6,747 nt of DNA from Methanothrix sp. (GCA_028688535.1 JAQTXY010000109.1:1-6747), one strand, 5' to 3'; positions 1-6,013 are shown, counted from the first letter of the stretch. Made by a program: numbers and translations. The notes: generated by a model from the letters alone, not told the origin.

Positions 1-1055
1 TCTGCACGACTGTAGCCGAAACATTTCTCTGAACCAGGAGAGAATTCCAGGATTATAGGCTCCTCGCTCCTGGCATCGGCAATGATAAAGGAGACATTTT
101 TGGCCGCCTCAAAGATGGCTTTTAGATGTCGATCCCTCTCATGCAAAGCTTTTTCCGCTCTTTTTCGTTCTGTCAGCTCATTATTCAAATCGGCAGTTTT
201 CTCTTGAACCATCTTGCTCAGAAAGTCCTCTCTGCTGGCCACCAGGTAAAAAAGGCCGACTAGGAGTCCCAGGATTATCAGGCCTGCCATCTGGGCGATT
301 CTCAGCGGCACCTGTACAGCGTCGCTCCATCCGCCGGCAGGCACTCCCGCCAGCTCCCAGTAGCCGCTTGGCAGCTCAATTTTATAAATCACCGGAAAAG
401 ACTGGAATACTCTGCTCTCCCCATAAAATACCTGCCCATTGCTATCTCGCAGTGCCATATCCAGGCCATGGGAGGCGTTGTCCAATCCTGCTGCCTGCAG
501 CATCGGTGGGATATCGATGGTTATGGAAATGATTCCCCAAAACGTCTCATTTAAATAAACGGCTTTCCTGGCCACCATACCCAGGCCGCCTCTCTTCATC
601 TCATGGGGATTGGTGATAACCTGACGATGGGTGTCAATGGCTTTTTGCATATCTTCCCGGAAGGCGGGGGAAAGATCCTGGAAGAGGCTGCGTCCAATCA
701 TGGCATCATAATCCCTTGCCGGATATACGTACTGAAAAACTCCCTTGGGCGCTATGGCAAGATTACGAATGCCTTTTGTGTTGGAGTATATCTGAGCTGC
801 GTATATAACGAACTCTTCATCAAGGGCTGATTTGGGCGACCTGATCTCCGCCTGAACAAAGGCATCCAGGCCTTCGAGCAATTCCAGGCGTTCAGAAATA
901 GCCATGGCTAGAGAATTGCCCTGTGAATCGAACTGGTCGGCAATGCGGCCCCGCTCATCAGTTATAAGTTGGGTCTGATACCAAAGGCTTGCCTGCCACC
1001 AGATCAATAATAAAGCAACGGCAATCAGAGCTGTCCGCAGTTGAGTCTTTTTCAT
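1..1055 (-). CDS. CHASE-PAS membrane sensor, probable histidine kinase (3' end outside window)
   Basis: The frame is open from ATG at 1055 down to the window edge, giving 351 residues of a longer protein. A short basic N-terminus (MKKTQLR) leads into membrane segment 1 at about residues 8-22. An extracytoplasmic domain of about 225 residues follows. It has CHASE-like features: TKGIRNLAIAPKG at 93-105, YVYP at 109-112, a charged helix at 133-145, and FWGIISITIDIP at 172-183. Membrane segment 2 is at 253-272. A charged coiled-coil linker (about 277-311) and the start of a PAS domain (313 on, FIIAD and EFSPGSEKCFGYSRA) complete the visible part. CHASE domains sense small ligands outside the cell, and this architecture normally ends in a histidine kinase. 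The kinase module is not in the window, so that part is inference. The start has a purine-rich GGAAGG only 3 nt upstream. The gene is transcribed divergently from the acetyltransferase gene. Confidence 0.85.
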   Translation of the reverse strand, partial: MKKTQLRTALIAVALLLIWWQASLWYQTQLITDERGRIADQFDSQGNSLAMAISERLELLEGLDAFVQAEIRSPKSALDEEFVIYAAQIYSNTKGIRNLAIAPKGVFQYVYPARDYDAMIGRSLFQDLSPAFREDMQKAIDTHRQVITNPHEMKRGGLGMVARKAVYLNETFWGIISITIDIPPMLQAAGLDNASHGLDMALRDSNGQVFYGESRVFQSFPVIYKIELPSGYWELAGVPAGGWSDAVQVPLRIAQMAGLIILGLLVGLFYLVASREDFLSKMVQEKTADLNNELTERKRAEKALHERDRHLKAIFEAAKNVSFIIADARSEEPIILEFSPGSEKCFGYSRA

Positions 1056-1157
1056 TGGCCTTCCTTTTTATCAGCAGGTGCTATTTTTTTCTTCAATTCT
1101 CTTTTTAACTATTGTCTGATAAACTATTTCCGCTCATAAATCCAGGGCATTAGGTGA
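1056..1157. promoter_or_regulatory. divergent promoter region, sensor / acetyltransferase
   Basis: This 102-bp AT-rich gap separates two diverging genes and must hold both promoters. On the plus strand TGATAAACTA (1117-1126) is a possible TATA box, predicting a start near 1147. On the minus strand GTTAAAAAGAG and GTTTATCAG are both possible. No assignment is firm. It also contains a T-rich run near 1083-1106. Confidence 0.35.
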
Positions 1158-1658
1158 ATGTGGCCTGAAGAACAGACTCGCGGTCGGCTGATGGATGGAA
1201 TTGATACAGCAATCTTCAATAATCCTGTGGTGGTGAGGAGATTTCTGCCTGGCGACCTGGAGGCAGCCTTAGAGATCGATCGAGAGGTCTTCGGTGGATA
1301 TGATCCTGCCATCTTCACGGCCTTTTATGAATACCACGGCGGCAGCTCTCTTGTCGCAGAGGTTAGCGGAATTGTGGCAGGCTTTGTCCTGGGATTTCGG
1401 CATACTCCTTTCGAAGGCAGGGTCTTCTGGCTGGCTGTCAGGCCGCTCTTTCAGAGTCGCAGCATCGGCATGAGGCTTATGCTGGAGGTTTTGCAGACCT
1501 TCCGGAAGATGGGGGCGCTCAGTGCCACCCTGGAGGTGCGAGTGAGCAATAAAAAGGCTCAGTCGCTTTATTCCATGTTGGGCTTTCGCATGATAGGCAT
1601 AAGTCCTGCTTACTACACCGATGGTGAGGCGGCCATTATCATGAAGATGCGATTGTAA
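1158..1658 (+). CDS. rimI: RimI-type GNAT N-acetyltransferase
   Basis: This 166-residue protein is a single GNAT domain covering residues 24-166. GNAT enzymes move acetyl from acetyl-CoA to an amine; RimI-type members acetylate protein N-termini. The start of the fold is VVVRRFLPGDLEAALEID (24-41). The acetyl-CoA strand and loop lie at 91-108 (WLAVRP then QSRSIGMRL). The hallmark RimI segment LEVRVSNKKAQSLYSMLGF is at 125-143. The loop reads Q-S-R-S-I-G where the family usually has Q/R-x-x-G-x-G/A, so the first glycine is serine. The start is uncertain: an in-frame TGA at 1155-1157 directly precedes ATG 1158, and the AGGTGA there abuts the ATG with no spacer. ATG 1191 (Met12) is an alternative that still keeps the whole domain. 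The gene is convergent with radB. The archaeal protein could be the general N-terminal acetyltransferase or a paralogue with another substrate; the symbol reflects family only. Confidence 0.85.
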   Translation: MWPEEQTRGRLMDGIDTAIFNNPVVVRRFLPGDLEAALEIDREVFGGYDPAIFTAFYEYHGGSSLVAEVSGIVAGFVLGFRHTPFEGRVFWLAVRPLFQSRSIGMRLMLEVLQTFRKMGALSATLEVRVSNKKAQSLYSMLGFRMIGISPAYYTDGEAAIIMKMRL

Positions 1659-1671
1659 CTGATTGTAATTA

Positions 1672-2337
1672 TTACTCCACGCCGCGAGCGGTCAGGCGGA
1701 AGTCTGCCGTGATGCCCTCCGGGGAAGAGCGGTGTTTCATGATCCGGGCGCTACGCAGCCCATCTCCTTTCTTCTCTAAAAAGATGATTGCTTTGCAGAT
1801 ATGTTCCAGGCCCGTGCCGCCTATGGGCCGCAGTAAGTTGTTCTCTATGTCCATATAGACTTGGTTGGTTATTACTACGGGAATCCGGTGCCTGCGAGCA
1901 GTCTCTTGCAACTCGGAAAGCTGAACGGTTAGGGTTCGGCGAACAGAACGGTTATCTTCTGCTTCCAGAAGCACGCGGTAAAGGGATGTTGCCGAATCCA
2001 GAATTACCAGACCCAAATCCCGGCCGGCGATCTTGGATGCCTCGCGGATGGCTATTGCCTGCTGCTCCAGGCTCATAGGCTCAAAGATCATGATCTTGGC
2101 AGCCATCTCTTCCGCGCCCGGTCCGGCGATCTGTCTGAACCTCTCCGCAGAAAAGCCCTCGGTATCTATGAATATGACGCGCAGACCTCGGGCTACGGCC
2201 TGTACTGCCAGTTGCATGACGATATTGCTTTTTCCTGTGCCCGCCTCTCCGTAGAGCTGGGTTATTATGCCTGATTCAAATCCCCCACTCAAGAGAAGAT
2301 CCAGGCTCTGGCAGCCGGAAGGCAAACGGTCAAGCAT
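1672..2337 (-). CDS. radB: DNA repair and recombination protein RadB
   Basis: This 221-residue RecA/RadA-fold ATPase is the length expected of euryarchaeal RadB, a RadA paralogue without the N-terminal helix-hairpin-helix domain. It begins with the RadB-like LPSGCQSLDLLLSGGFESG (5-23). Walker A is GEAGTGKS at 30-37, Walker B is LVILDS at 110-115, and IPVVITNQVY followed by RPIGGTGLEH covers the conserved RecA-core segment that normally holds the L2-like region. RadB binds DNA and supports RadA-mediated strand exchange and repair in the cytoplasm; this is family knowledge. It is the last gene of the minus-strand cluster, 16 nt after the DUF447 gene. A GTGAT (complement of 2343-2347) 5 nt before the ATG is a partial Shine-Dalgarno match. 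All ATPase motifs appear intact. Confidence 0.95.
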   Translation of the reverse strand: MLDRLPSGCQSLDLLLSGGFESGIITQLYGEAGTGKSNIVMQLAVQAVARGLRVIFIDTEGFSAERFRQIAGPGAEEMAAKIMIFEPMSLEQQAIAIREASKIAGRDLGLVILDSATSLYRVLLEAEDNRSVRRTLTVQLSELQETARRHRIPVVITNQVYMDIENNLLRPIGGTGLEHICKAIIFLEKKGDGLRSARIMKHRSSPEGITADFRLTARGVE

Positions 2338-2353
2338 GAGCTATCACAAATGA

Positions 2354-2947
2354 TTATCTTACATGAGTAAATTTATCTATCCTGTCCATGAGTCGGTCCA
2401 TGGCCTCTTGCTCCCTGGGACCGCCACAGCGATTGATGATGCGCTGCATCTTCATCAGCTCATCGAAGTAGGACTGCGTGCGAAGAGCCAGATACCGGGT
2501 GGCAGCAACAGCCGCTTCAATCACCAGATTTGCCCCCCGGTTGCAGGCCCGAAAATCCTTTCGCAAGACCTCACCTTTAACCAGCTGTACGTTGGCGATG
2601 ATAATATCCGAGGCAAAGGTCTCGCATTTAAAGAGCCCCCAGGCCTCTGCATCTTTTAGTATGGGCAAATCTTCCCGGCGCGTGAAATATTCGGGATCAA
2701 GGTCTTCTATGGCCGTCTCTGCGAAGAGCCAAGCGTCATGGCTGATATTGGCCACAAACCATCCTTTGGTCAGTATATTTTCGTAGGTATGAGTCCCGAG
2801 GAAAAGCCGCACATAAAGTCTATCTCCATCTCTAATGATGCCCAATGGCGCGGCATTGATCCGGCCCGACATCTCTGTAGTTGCGATTACCTCATTTATG
2901 CCGCCCTGTATTCCCAGTTCGTCCAAACCGCTATTTCCATAGAGCAT
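2354..2947 (-). CDS. DUF447 family protein (flavin-reductase-like split barrel)
   Basis: This 197-residue protein has the conserved archaeal DUF447 layout. The N-terminal half is a split-barrel fold of the flavin-reductase/FMN-binding kind: GINEVIATT (16-24), NAAPLGIIRDG (31-41) and VRLFLGTHTYENI (46-58). The C-terminal half is helical and includes NRGANLVIEAAVAATRYLA. The biochemical role is not established. FMN binding is inferred from fold similarity. GGAGAT (complement of 2954-2959), 6 nt before the ATG, is the clearest Shine-Dalgarno in the cluster and supports this start. The gene sits 22 nt after the CitG-like gene and 16 nt before radB. I recall DUF447 and CitG-like genes near tetrahydromethanopterin/methanofuran pathway genes in methylotrophic bacteria as well, which would fit a C1-cofactor role; this is from memory and unchecked here. 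Confidence 0.88.
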   Translation of the reverse strand: MLYGNSGLDELGIQGGINEVIATTEMSGRINAAPLGIIRDGDRLYVRLFLGTHTYENILTKGWFVANISHDAWLFAETAIEDLDPEYFTRREDLPILKDAEAWGLFKCETFASDIIIANVQLVKGEVLRKDFRACNRGANLVIEAAVAATRYLALRTQSYFDELMKMQRIINRCGGPREQEAMDRLMDRIDKFTHVR

Positions 2948-2969
2948 TATAAAATCTCCAAATCAAAAC

Positions 2970-3818
2970 TTAAACTTGAGTCCTCCCTCCACCCAGAAGG
3001 GAGATAAATAAAGATGCTGCAATCAGGTCCGCAGTCGACCCAGGATTTATATCAGCTGCCAGGAGATCCGTGTCCAGCTCGCGAGCTTTGCCAAGGGTGT
3101 CATCCAAGAGAGCCTCGCCGGCTCGCTTAGAGACCTTTTGTGCCACTTCTAGGCCAAATTTTGCGCAGATCAGGCTGTCGGGCACCTCGGCCAGTGCTTC
3201 CAGGAAGGTTCTAACTACACCGTCGTTTTGGCCATATCGGCTTATTTGCTCATCCAATCTTTTCGCGAGCAAAAATGAGCGCTCATAATTGGTGGCCCAT
3301 TCGCGAGCAACAATGTCGTGCTTGGTGGAGAGCCCCATCAACTCTAAAAGAGTCTTGCCGCTTTCGCGAACGGCTTCTTGCCAGTTTTGATCATTCAGGC
3401 TGAAACTGTCCACCTCGACAACTCTGGCTTTAGCCTTACCAAAGGCGCTGTAAAAGTCGATGGCATCGATTACCGAGGTTTTTTCCAGGACATTTTCCAG
3501 CTCTTTATGCAATTCGTTGGGCTTTCCGGCCGCGATTGCTATGGGAATCATGAGGACCAGAGAGCCAAAGTGAGTGTTGCTACCCAAGTTCCAGGTCTTC
3601 CAGGCCTGCACACCCTCGAGGATAAGCGATCCCACACTTCCTTCGCCGTTGGCAGCTTTGCGAAAGATGGGATAAGCGGATACTGCGCTTTTCAGGAAAT
3701 GATTAAAGCCGATATCGGAGAAGTCGTGGCAGCGATCCACATTGCCGGGCTTGGGACTGGAGGAGAGCTCAAAGAGCATAGCCAGCACAGCACACTGGGC
3801 CACGCGTTCGGAATTCAT
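2970..3818 (-). CDS. triphosphoribosyl-dephospho-CoA synthase homologue (CitG/MdcB family)
   Basis: This 282-residue, mostly helical protein carries the CitG-family motifs: ELSSSPKPGNVDR with a following HD (17-32), GSNTHFG (79-85) and NPGSTADLIAASLF (258-271). Bacterial CitG makes the triphosphoribosyl-dephospho-CoA precursor of the citrate-lyase prosthetic group from ATP and dephospho-CoA. Citrate lyase and malonate decarboxylase are not expected in a methanogen, so the real substrate here is probably different. The usual bacterial NTHKG motif reads NTHFG, a lysine-to-phenylalanine change in a core motif. The start lies only 3 nt after the TAA of the marker 9 gene and has no Shine-Dalgarno, which suggests translational coupling. 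The family call is firm; the reaction is unknown. Confidence 0.87.
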   Translation of the reverse strand: MNSERVAQCAVLAMLFELSSSPKPGNVDRCHDFSDIGFNHFLKSAVSAYPIFRKAANGEGSVGSLILEGVQAWKTWNLGSNTHFGSLVLMIPIAIAAGKPNELHKELENVLEKTSVIDAIDFYSAFGKAKARVVEVDSFSLNDQNWQEAVRESGKTLLELMGLSTKHDIVAREWATNYERSFLLAKRLDEQISRYGQNDGVVRTFLEALAEVPDSLICAKFGLEVAQKVSKRAGEALLDDTLGKARELDTDLLAADINPGSTADLIAASLFISLLGGGRTQV

Positions 3819-3821
3819 AAT

Positions 3822-4811
3822 TTATGTGGAGGATTTGGAGAGAAGCTCTTCTGCCAGCTTCTTTTTAAGCTCCATGTACTCCTTGGCCGAAAGCCCGATT
3901 TTGGCTAACGCAGCGTCACGCAAATAGCACATCTTGCTCTTCTTGCAGCACCACACAAGACTTCCAAAGCAGGTTCCATCGCCCTTCTCCAGAGGAGTGC
4001 CCTTGGCAAATGTGAGCTTCTTTTGCACAAACTCTTCCGGCGTCATGCCTGCCTTTTTCAAGGCTCCATGGACCGGGCAGTTCTTGACGGGCGGACAGCA
4101 GAAAGCTAGGCCACGCAGGTCGCCGCCCGCGCAGATGTGTTTGGGTGCATTGCACCACCCGCTCAGAGAGTCATACTCCTGCATGGCTCCTGAGAGCCAC
4201 TCTGCAAATTCCGGGTCTGCTCCGCGCAAAGATACGACATCTGCGCCCATGGCAAGCAGGTTCCTAGCGTCTTCAAACTCGCCGATGTCGGCCAGAGCCA
4301 TGATTACCGGACCTCTGCTGTCTTTTGCCTTCTTGACCATTTTTGGTCCGGCTCCGTTCAGGCCGCGCAGGTCGAGGTGGATTATGTCCAGCTCGCTCTC
4401 ATTCAGCTTCTCTAAAAGGGCATTGGATAGGTCTTCCGGCCTGATCCTCAGGGAGAGGGTGACGCCGCAGCGCTTCAGGCGTGGAATCAGTTCCAGAAGG
4501 CGGATGGGGTCTGGGATCTTGGAAAGCCGCAGGTCGAGCAGGCAGAGATTTCTGCTTGCCAGCCGGGCTGCCTCCAGGAGGGGCTCATCTTGTGAGCAGG
4601 TGGCGGACAGTCCAAAGGCTCCTGTTCCTTTCCTGGCATTCCGGTTGATTGTCTCTAGACTGGCCTGCATCTCTTCAAGAGGAACCTCATCCAGATCGAA
4701 GCCCTCCAGCAAGAGCAACCCCGCCGCATTATTAAAGTCGGGCTGGTTATGGGAAGATATAACGGCAATGGGATTGTTGATATGCAGATATCCTACTTCA
4801 AGCATCGGCAT
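3822..4811 (-). CDS. methanogenesis marker protein 9 (TIM-barrel-like domain plus Cys-rich domain)
   Basis: This 329-residue protein has two parts. Residues 1 to about 215 look like a TIM-barrel of the NifR3/dihydrouridine-synthase type (for example LDIIHLDLRGLNGAG, GPVIMALADIG, LLAMGADVVSLRG), but I see no Dus catalytic-cysteine motif. Residues 220-329 form the roughly 110-residue methanogenesis marker 9 domain. Its nine cysteines are at 220, 227, 238, 239, 245, 281, 288, 289 and 295. The domain contains two aromatic-CC-x5-C units (FCCPPVKNC and WCCKKSKMC) and MTPEEF / LSAKEY segments. The family is known to be essentially restricted to methanogens, with unknown function; the cysteines suggest metal or Fe-S binding. 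Some members lack the barrel. The gene is first in the cluster. No Shine-Dalgarno is visible. ATG 4811 was chosen, with ATG 4805 (Met3) as an alternative. Confidence 0.92.
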   Translation of the reverse strand: MPMLEVGYLHINNPIAVISSHNQPDFNNAAGLLLLEGFDLDEVPLEEMQASLETINRNARKGTGAFGLSATCSQDEPLLEAARLASRNLCLLDLRLSKIPDPIRLLELIPRLKRCGVTLSLRIRPEDLSNALLEKLNESELDIIHLDLRGLNGAGPKMVKKAKDSRGPVIMALADIGEFEDARNLLAMGADVVSLRGADPEFAEWLSGAMQEYDSLSGWCNAPKHICAGGDLRGLAFCCPPVKNCPVHGALKKAGMTPEEFVQKKLTFAKGTPLEKGDGTCFGSLVWCCKKSKMCYLRDAALAKIGLSAKEYMELKKKLAEELLSKSST

Positions 4812-4826
4812 GCAATTTCGTGCATG
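4809..4826 (-). promoter_or_regulatory. inverted repeat enclosing the marker 9 start codon
   Basis: CATGCA at 4809-4814 and TGCATG at 4821-4826 are perfect complements around a 6-nt loop. The ATG start (4811-4809) lies within one arm. If transcribed, the mRNA could fold with its start codon paired. It could also be a DNA operator or chance; the stem has only 6 bp. Confidence 0.4.
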
Positions 4827-4829
4827 AAG

Positions 4830-4850
4830 ATATCAGCCTTTCGCTGATAT
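4830..4850 (-). promoter_or_regulatory. 8-bp inverted repeat upstream of marker 9 gene
   Basis: ATATCAGC at 4830-4837 and GCTGATAT at 4843-4850 are perfect complements with a 5-nt loop (CTTTC on the plus strand). The element lies between the AT-rich promoter candidate and the marker 9 gene. It fits either a repressor-type operator over the transcription start or a 5' leader hairpin. Confidence 0.5.
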
Positions 4851-4876
4851 TATTTTAAATCATATTTTATTTATTT
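4851..4876 (-). promoter_or_regulatory. AT-rich promoter region for the marker 9 operon
   Basis: On the minus strand this stretch is nearly pure A/T and contains two possible TATA boxes, ATTTAAAATA (4860-4851) and AAATAAAATA a little further upstream. The nearer box predicts a start near 4830, with a leader of about 20 nt. The exact box cannot be chosen by eye. Confidence 0.4.
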
Positions 4877-4914
4877 TGTTATCTTTGTGGTTGCGGCTTT
4901 GATACTCTGCCATT

Positions 4915-4923
4915 CTTTATATC
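4915..4923 (+). promoter_or_regulatory. TATA box for the 4955-5867 gene pair
   Basis: CTTTATATC is centred about 26 bp before 4945. Transcription would start there and leave a leader of roughly 10 nt before ATG 4955. It is a reasonable match to the archaeal TATA consensus; the predicted start is an inference from that spacing. Confidence 0.45.
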
Positions 4924-4954
4924 CAAGAAAATCATAAGGCCTTACGATGATATC

Positions 4955-5392
4955 ATGGTGACCCTTAAAGTAGATGCAGATGCGCGGGCAAAGATTCAGG
5001 GATCTGAGGACCTAGAGAAGCACCCCATAGTTGCCAAGGTAAAAGGAACGGGAAAGGATGGGGCTTTGAGCGTGCAGGTCTCTGGGGAGGATAGCAATCC
5101 CATATCGGCACGGATATCCGGCGATTCCAGGAATCCTGTTGCCGTGGGGCCCATAGAGGTTGCACCCATTACCATAGTTCCCAATCTAGAATCAGTAGCA
5201 AAGACAGTTGATCTTGGTGCTCTGATCGGTGCATTCACAAAATTGTCTCAGGGGATCAAGGTAGAGGTAGCAAATTCCGGTGAACCTTTGTCCATAGCTA
5301 TCGGGAAGATCCCCGTGGACTTGACTATCTCTGTTTCTTCTCCTGCTTCGGAGATGGTCTTTAAGGTGGAGATCAAAGGGACTGTAGGCTAA
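4955..5392 (+). CDS. hypothetical protein with degenerate beta repeats
   Basis: I do not recognise this 145-residue protein. It has no signal peptide, no membrane segment, and no Cys, Trp or Tyr. It is rich in Val, Ile, Ser, Gly and Lys in alternating patterns typical of beta strands. The first half has a recurring short unit, roughly A-[KR]-[IV]-x-G: AKIQG (12-16), AKVKG (27-31), a weaker VQVSG (40-44) and ARISG (52-56). Three are followed by Asp/Glu/Ser turns, and NP occurs at 48-49 and 60-61. The second half has another amphipathic beta pattern (IKVEVANSG, LSIAIGKIPVDLTISV). It is probably cytoplasmic and all-beta. A weak upstream GATGAT and the short predicted leader agree with ATG 4955. 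It is likely co-transcribed with the membrane protein 4 nt downstream, but nothing shows a shared function. Confidence 0.75.
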   Translation: MVTLKVDADARAKIQGSEDLEKHPIVAKVKGTGKDGALSVQVSGEDSNPISARISGDSRNPVAVGPIEVAPITIVPNLESVAKTVDLGALIGAFTKLSQGIKVEVANSGEPLSIAIGKIPVDLTISVSSPASEMVFKVEIKGTVG

Positions 5393-5396
5393 TGAG

Positions 5397-5867
5397 GTGT
5401 CTTTTATTCTCCCGGACTGGCTGATAACTCTGGTGGCGGCCGCCCTTCCAGTCTCTGAGGTTCGGGGTGCCATACCTCTAGCCATAGGCATCTACGGATA
5501 TGCGCCCTGGCAGGCATATCTTTTATCCGTTTTCGGAAACCTATTGCCCATAATTCCCTTGCTTCTCTTTCTGGGACCGGTCTCAGATTACATGAGGCGT
5601 TTTAGTTGGGGTGACCGGTTCTTTTCCTGGCTCTTTGCCCGTACCCGCAGGAAGTACATTCGGGACCATGAGAATTTTGGGCTGACAGCTCTGGCTATCT
5701 TTGTGGCCATACCGCTGCCCATGACCGGGGCCTGGTCGGGTTGTGCGATTGCCTTTTTGCTGGGATTTCGTTTCTGGCCGGCGTTTGCGGCCATCGCGGC
5801 AGGAGTTCTCCTTGCCGGAGTCATAGTAACCACCGCTGTGGTTGGCGTGCAATTCTTGGTATTTTGA
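5397..5867 (+). CDS. small multi-drug export protein family (COG2426 / PF06695) membrane protein
   Basis: This is a 156-residue, very hydrophobic protein of the size usual for the family. Conserved features are PVSEVRGAIPLAIGIYGY (18-35), GNLLPIIPLL (47-56) and PLPMTGAWSGC (106-116). Membrane-embedded stretches are at about 8-33, 40-62, 95-122 and 127-155, with a basic cytosolic loop near 66-91 (RRFSWGDR, RTRRKYIRDHE). The family name promises drug export, but the transport function is poorly proven. The start is an unusual GTG at 5397. GAGGTG at 5394-5399 overlaps it and would be an ideal Shine-Dalgarno for ATT 5406, but ATT starts are rare, so I kept GTG. An in-frame TAG at 5385-5387 limits the upstream options. 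Confidence 0.85.
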   Translation: MSFILPDWLITLVAAALPVSEVRGAIPLAIGIYGYAPWQAYLLSVFGNLLPIIPLLLFLGPVSDYMRRFSWGDRFFSWLFARTRRKYIRDHENFGLTALAIFVAIPLPMTGAWSGCAIAFLLGFRFWPAFAAIAAGVLLAGVIVTTAVVGVQFLVF

Positions 5868-5872
5868 GTTTT

Positions 5873-5896
5873 GAGATGTGCTCTTTGGCATATCTC
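5873..5896 (+). terminator. stem-loop after the membrane protein gene
   Basis: GAGATGTGC (5873-5881) pairs with GCATATCTC (5888-5896). This gives 9 bp, including one G-U pair, around a 6-nt loop, starting 5 nt after the stop codon. There is no clean U-run after it, so termination is only suggested; it could instead stabilise the mRNA 3' end. Confidence 0.35.
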
Positions 5897-6001
5897 TATC
5901 TTGATACAATGTGATTTTGTGCTGTTCTCAGATCTGTCAAAAAATACGCAATTACATATTAAATATCACCAAAACCTATAGTGTTTCAAGCATAGCTTTC
6001 C

Positions 6002-6013
6002 TAGTATATACTA
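6002..6013. promoter_or_regulatory. 12-bp perfect palindrome next to promoter (possible operator)
   Basis: TAGTATATACTA reads the same on both strands and ends exactly where the BRE/TATA promoter of the exported-protein gene begins. That position is typical of a site for a dimeric activator or repressor in archaea. A chance AT-rich palindrome is possible. Confidence 0.4.

Noticed and set aside
603..830. Open frame of 75 codons on the plus strand
   Set aside because: It falls inside the CHASE domain of the sensor gene, whose reading frame stays open for 351 codons with recognisable domain features.
3378..3908. Open frame of 176 codons on the plus strand
   Set aside because: Antisense to the CitG-like gene, whose motifs are clear; no promoter or ribosome site supports it.
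3934..4827. Open frame of 297 codons on the plus strand
   Set aside because: It lies wholly opposite the marker 9 gene, and its product is a Ser/Arg-rich sequence with no domain pattern. It exists because the real gene's codon bias removes stops on the other strand.
4812..4954. Riboswitch in the marker 9 leader
   Set aside because: The likely leader is only about 20-30 nt with two small hairpins, too short for a known riboswitch class.
5192..5491. Open frame of 99 codons on the minus strand
   Set aside because: It overlaps two well-supported plus-strand genes and has no start signals or domain features.
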